Part shown: positions 60,156-64,000 of the stretch, piece after piece
How the letters are laid out: each line of letters begins with the position of its first letter
Position numbering within the stretch: position 1 is the stretch's first letter
Assembly (NCBI RefSeq): GCF_021650705.1
Contig: NZ_CP087138.1
Coordinates: 4,642,501-4,706,500, forward strand
From: Pseudomonas sp. KNUC1026
GTDB taxonomy: Bacteria; Pseudomonadota; Gammaproteobacteria; Pseudomonadales; Pseudomonadaceae
DNA: 64,000 bases
Direction: 5' to 3'
Made by a program: the position numbers and the translations under genes
Notes under the pieces: generated by a model
Seen by the model: only the letters and a program-made list of their open reading frames with translations
Told to the model about the DNA's origin: nothing
The model's database searches: none

Positions 60156-60745
60156 TGCGCCGTTGGCTGTTCGCCGCTTTCCTGGCACTGCCGGGCTGGT
60201 CGGTCGCTGCGCCCGGTGACGCACCGGGAACGCGGCTTTACCGCTACATCGACAGCCGAGGCATCACGGTGCTCGATACGCAAGGTGTGCCGCCTGAGTA
60301 CGTGTCCAAAGGCTACCAGGTGCTCAATGCGCAAGGTCGGGTGATCCAGACCGTTCCCCCTGCACCCACTGCTTCGGAGCTGCAGGCCCGCCAGGCTGCA
60401 CAGGCAAAGGCCCAGGCCGACAGCGAGTTGCTGGAGCGGTATCCGTCGCTCGAAGATATGGACAAGGAAAAAACCCGGCGCCTGGCGGACCTGGATAATC
60501 AGGCAAGCCTTGCCAGGAACCGCCTGTCGTTGCTTCAACAGCAGCAAGGCTCGCTGCAAAGCCAGGCGGCGGCGATGGAACGCGGTAGCCAGGCCGTGCC
60601 CCCGGCGTTATCAGGCCAGATCGACAGCATACGGCGCCAGCAAGCCGAGATCGGCCAGCAATTGGTCGGGCTCGAGCAGCAAAAGGGGAGTGTTGCGGCG
60701 AGCTATGAGCAGCAACGGGCCAGGTTGGAAGCGTTGCTCGGGTAA
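60155..60745 (+). CDS. Secreted DUF4124-domain protein of unknown function
   Basis: 196 residues. Signal peptide MRRWLFAAFLALPGWSVAA, DUF4124 segment (TRLYRYIDSRGITVLDTQGVPPEYVSKGY), then a long Gln/Ala-rich helical region (about 75-195) that is likely a coiled coil. Overlaps the pyrE stop by 1 bp, so it is co-transcribed. Common next to pyrE in Pseudomonas; function unknown. Confidence 0.88.
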   Translation: MRRWLFAAFLALPGWSVAAPGDAPGTRLYRYIDSRGITVLDTQGVPPEYVSKGYQVLNAQGRVIQTVPPAPTASELQARQAAQAKAQADSELLERYPSLEDMDKEKTRRLADLDNQASLARNRLSLLQQQQGSLQSQAAAMERGSQAVPPALSGQIDSIRRQQAEIGQQLVGLEQQKGSVAASYEQQRARLEALLG

Positions 60746-60752
60746 TCAGTAG

Positions 60753-60835
60753 GGCGTCGCGCGGCGAGCTGCTCTCCCACCGCTCAAGCAGTAGTACTGA
60801 TCTGCAGTGGGAGGCCGGCTTGCCGGGCGATGCTT
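60753..60835. repeat. REP inverted pair
   Basis: ggcgtcgcgcggcgagctgc... at 60753-60780 and gtgggaggccggcttgccgg at 60806-60825 form the same inverted pair as at 38466-38560. It lies between two convergent stops (60745 and 60841), consistent with a transcript-end role. Confidence 0.8.
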
Positions 60836-60840
60836 CGGGT

Positions 60841-61746
60841 TCAGCCCCGCTTGCGGTTGCTGATCAGCGTACCTACGCCGCTGTCGGTGAAGATCTCCAG
60901 CAGCACAGCGTTGGGCACGCGGCCATCGATGATGTGCGAGCTGTTGACCCCGCCCTGCACCGCTTCCAGCGCACAGCGGATCTTCGGCAGCATGCCGCCG
61001 TAGATGGTGCCGTCAGCGATCAGGCCATCGACCTGCTCGGTGGTAAGCCCGGTCAACACCTTGCCGTCCTTGTCCATCAGGCCTGCGATGTTGGTCAGCA
61101 GCAGCAGCTTCTCAGCCTGCAGAGCTTCCGCTACCTTGCCTGCTACCAGGTCAGCGTTGATGTTGTACGACTCACCGTTGGCTCCCACACCGATCGGTGC
61201 GATCACCGGAATGAAGTCGCCCTTGACCAGCATGTTCAGCAGGTCGGTATTCACACTGGCGACTTCACCCACATGGCCGATGTCGATGATTTCCGGTTTG
61301 GTCATTTCCGGCGTCTGGCGGGTTACCGTCAGTTTGCGCGCGCGGATCAATTCGGCGTCCTTGCCGGTCAGGCCAATGGCGCTGCCGCCATGGCGGTTGA
61401 TCAGATTGACGATGCTTTTGTTGACCTGGCCGCCGAGCACCATCTCCACGACATCCATGGTCTTGGCGTCGGTGACGCGCATTCCATCGACGAAGTGGCT
61501 CTCGATTTCCAGGCGTTTGAGCAAGTCGCCGATCTGTGGGCCGCCACCGTGCACCACCACCGGGTTGATACCTACGGCCTTCATCAACACCACATCACGT
61601 GCGAAGCCTGTTTTCAGCTCTTCGCTCTCCATGGCGTTACCACCGTACTTGATTACCAGTGTCTTGCCGACGAAGCGTCGAACGTAAGGCAACGCTTCGG
61701 ACAGTACTTTGGCAACATTGGCGGCGGCATCGCGATCGAGGGTCAT
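60841..61746 (-). CDS. argB: Acetylglutamate kinase
   Basis: Second step of arginine synthesis. Phosphate-binding Lys region VIKYGGNAMES, VVHGGGPQIG, and the C-terminal GGMLPKIRCALEAVQGGVNS. 301 residues, intact. 24 bp downstream of algC on the same strand; the gene pair is usual in Pseudomonas. Confidence 0.97.
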   Translation of the reverse strand: MTLDRDAAANVAKVLSEALPYVRRFVGKTLVIKYGGNAMESEELKTGFARDVVLMKAVGINPVVVHGGGPQIGDLLKRLEIESHFVDGMRVTDAKTMDVVEMVLGGQVNKSIVNLINRHGGSAIGLTGKDAELIRARKLTVTRQTPEMTKPEIIDIGHVGEVASVNTDLLNMLVKGDFIPVIAPIGVGANGESYNINADLVAGKVAEALQAEKLLLLTNIAGLMDKDGKVLTGLTTEQVDGLIADGTIYGGMLPKIRCALEAVQGGVNSSHIIDGRVPNAVLLEIFTDSGVGTLISNRKRG

Positions 61747-61770
61747 GCAGTGCTCCTGGTGAGGGAAAGG

Positions 61771-64000
61771 TCAGAACGGAATTTTGATGTCGGGCTGCAC
61801 AGCCTTGAGTTGTTCACGGAATACGGACTTGATCCGCTCGATCTCAACTTCGTCGTCGGCTTCGAAGCGCAGCACCAGCACTGGGGTGGTATTCGATGCA
61901 CGAACCAGGCCCCAGCCTTTGGGGTAGTCGACCCGCACACCGTCGATGGTGGTCAGGTTCGCCTCGCCCCATTGGGCGTCTTTTTGTAACGCGGCAATGA
62001 TGGCGAATTTACCTTCTTCGGTCACATTAATGTTGATTTCCGGGGTGGAAACATCATTCGGGAAGGTATCGAACACCGCTTCGGCGCTTTCTTTCTTCTG
62101 GCTGAGGATTTCCAGCAAGCGTGCGGCGGCATAGATGCCGTCGTCGAAACCGAACCAGCGCTCCTTGAAGAAGATGTGACCGCTCATTTCGCCAGCGAGC
62201 AAAGCACCGCTTTCGCGAATTTTTTTCTTGATAAGCGAGTGGCCGGTTTTCCACATCACCGGGCGGCCACCCCAGCCGCTGATCAGCGGGCTCAGGCGGC
62301 GGCTGCATTTGACGTCGAAGATCACGTCCGCGCCCGGGTTGCGCGAGAGCACGTCCTGCGCCAGCAGCATCAGGAAGCGATCAGGGAACACCACGTTGCC
62401 TTTGTTGGTGATAACGCCAACACGGTCGGCGTCGCCATCGAAGGCCAGGCCCAGGTCAGCGCCAGTTTCGTTGACCTTGGCGATCAGGTCTTCGAGGTTT
62501 TCAAGCTTGCCCGGGTCGGGGTGGTGGTTCGGGAAGTTGCCGTCCACTTCGCTGAACAGCGGAATCACTTCGCAGCCCAGTGCTTCGATCAACTGGGGCG
62601 CGATCACGCCGCCTACGCCGTTGCCGCAGTCCACGACTACCTTGAGCTTGCGCGCCAGGGCAATGTCCTTGCGGATGTAGGCTTCGTATTGCGACAGGAT
62701 GTCGACCTTCTCGACGCTGCCCTGGCCGCTGGCCAGGTCGTTGTCGCGAATACGGTGGTACAGCTTCTGGATCTGCTCGTTGGCGAGTGTGTCGCCGGCG
62801 ATGATGATCTTGAAGCCGTTGTAGTTCGACGGGTTGTGGCTGCCGGTGAGCATCACGCCCGACTTGCCCTTGAGCACGTTGGCGGCGAAGTACAGTGCAC
62901 CGGTTGGCACCAGGCCTACGTCGCTTACGTGGCAGCCGGCATCGGCCAGGCCCTGGATCAGTTGCGCGACCAGCTCTGGCCCGGACAGGCGGCCATCGCG
63001 GCCCACCGCCACGTTGGGCTCACCCTCGGAAATGCTCTGCGAGCCGATGGCCCGGCCGATCCAGTACGCGGTTTCGGCAGTCAGCGTATCGCCAACGATG
63101 CCGCGGATGTCATAGGCGCGGAAATGCTGGCCGGCAGTGTAGGGGCGGCGTTTGCAATGCTGTTCATAGCGGGAGGGTGCTCCATTCGCAGGGGGTCCTG
63201 ATCGTCGAGAATATCGACGTCGAGAATTTCAGAGTCCTTGAGCGACGGGGTTATCCAGCTGGGAGCCGGTGCGCCCTGGGCATCGCTGCCCGTGTCGCGG
63301 GTGCTGCCCGCTTTGGCGGCGGGGCTGCCCTGGTGTTCACGAACGGAGAAGCGAGCGAGGCTCGCGGCCAGGCCGTTCAGCTCTGCCAGGCGCAGACTGA
63401 ACGCTTTGACGGCTTTACCGCCGGATAGTTCTCGGATGAGTTGAGCCAATTGTCGGGCATCTTCGCGCATCAGCCCGCGCAGCTTGCCCACCGCCAGCGA
63501 GGCGCCCAGCCAGAAGGCGCAGAGTGCCACCAGGGCCGCCACGGCCATCAACACCCAGCTCAGCCAGGGCAGTGGTGCATCGAATGCGTTCCCGGCAGTG
63601 AAGCGTGCGCTCCAGTTTGCATTGCCCAGTTCATATTGGCTGACCGGGCCATCTGCAGCGTCGCCTCGCTGCAGCAGCGTCACCGGTGCTGCATCGGCGA
63701 AGCGTTGCTGCACCTGGAACTGCCCGGCATCGGCTGCCAAGGGCGGCAAGGCGCGGGCCAGGCGCTGCATGTCGAACACCAGCAGCAGGCTGCCGACGAC
63801 TCGCTCACTGCTGCGCACCGGCGCGGCGCCATAAACGAGCCAGCGCTGGCCCACTTGCCGCGCTTCCAGCGGTTGCGGGCCGCTTTCGGCGCGGCGCATC
63901 AGGTCGAGCGTCGCATAGGTGACGGGCGCTGCGCGGGTATCATCGGGCACGCCCTGGCCGCTGGGCGTGAGGATGGCGTCGATTACGCCGTCGCGAAAGC
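61771..64000 (-). CDS. algC: AlgC, phosphomannomutase/phosphoglucomutase with N-terminal membrane extension (5' end off window; frame broken as written)
   Basis: Converts mannose-6-P and glucose-6-P to the 1-phosphates for alginate and LPS. Active-site Ser motif MLTGSHNPSNYNG, metal loop FDGDADRVG and sugar loop GEMSGHIFF are intact. The start FRAYDIRGIVGD is in a different frame from the preceding text; a missing t (atttccgc for attttccgc) at about 63118 explains it. Upstream the same protein continues with a membrane helix (LSWVLMAVAALVALCAFWLGA) and a periplasmic-type region open to the right edge. This is the long (~860-residue) Pseudomonas form, not the 463-residue one. Confidence 0.92.

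Overview
The window comes from a fluorescent Pseudomonas of the P. putida type. Supporting evidence: a 23S-5S-5S rRNA tail, the LapA adhesin system with its c-di-GMP receptor LapD and protease LapG, a FoxA/FecR/FecI-like iron locus, and the block spoT-rpoZ-gmk-yicC-rph-crc-pyrE-argB-algC in the order I know from Pseudomonas. The DNA is GC-rich, with short AT-rich promoter patches and REP-type palindromes between genes. No prophage, transposase, integrase, CRISPR array or tRNA was recognised.

Layout. 1-2951: 3' part of a 23S rRNA gene, two tandem 5S genes and two hairpin terminators. 2956-6916: ferric-siderophore receptor, FecR-like regulator and ECF sigma factor, with a Fur-box-like site ahead of the sigma gene. 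6989-7744: GntR regulator. 7977-10663: lapG and lapD. 10624-15704: efflux operon (MarR, FUSC pump, DUF1656, HlyD, outer-membrane factor). 15797-16072: REP array. 16125-19755: TauD-type dioxygenase and a sulfonate-type ABC importer. 20007-24922: lapE-lapB-lapC secretion operon. 25275-37953: lapA, divergent from lapEBC. 38086-41202: a small conserved protein and two membrane GTPases. 41373-44733: a cytochrome bd operon of Escherichia coli type (cydP-A-B-X-ybgE). 44717-49199: HDOD protein, recG, oxyR. 49290-51429: exbB-exbD-tonB. 51617 to the end: housekeeping genes listed above, ending in a partial algC.

How it works together. Lap genes: LapE/LapB/LapC export LapA. LapA is held in the outer membrane by its N-terminal retention module. 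At low c-di-GMP, LapG cuts LapA at a TAAG site; at high c-di-GMP, LapD holds LapG away. All parts are present, but 9.3 kb of efflux and sulfonate genes lies between lapGD and lapEBC/lapA. The cyd operon has a plausible Anr/Fnr site upstream.

Sequence quality. About 14 genes have reading frames broken by 1-2 base indels (lapE, lapA, cydB, ybgE, tonB, exbB, an epimerase, spoT, rpoZ, gmk, yicC, crc and algC; exbD has a compensated pair). Several are essential or housekeeping genes and several indels are in homopolymers, so most are probably sequencing or assembly errors. They are dense in 49.2-59.0 kb. Genes are annotated at full intended length and the frame breaks are noted. No clearly new biological system was found. 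The most unusual items are the E. coli-type cyd cluster, the tandem GTPases, the split lap locus and the compact PA14-containing LapA.
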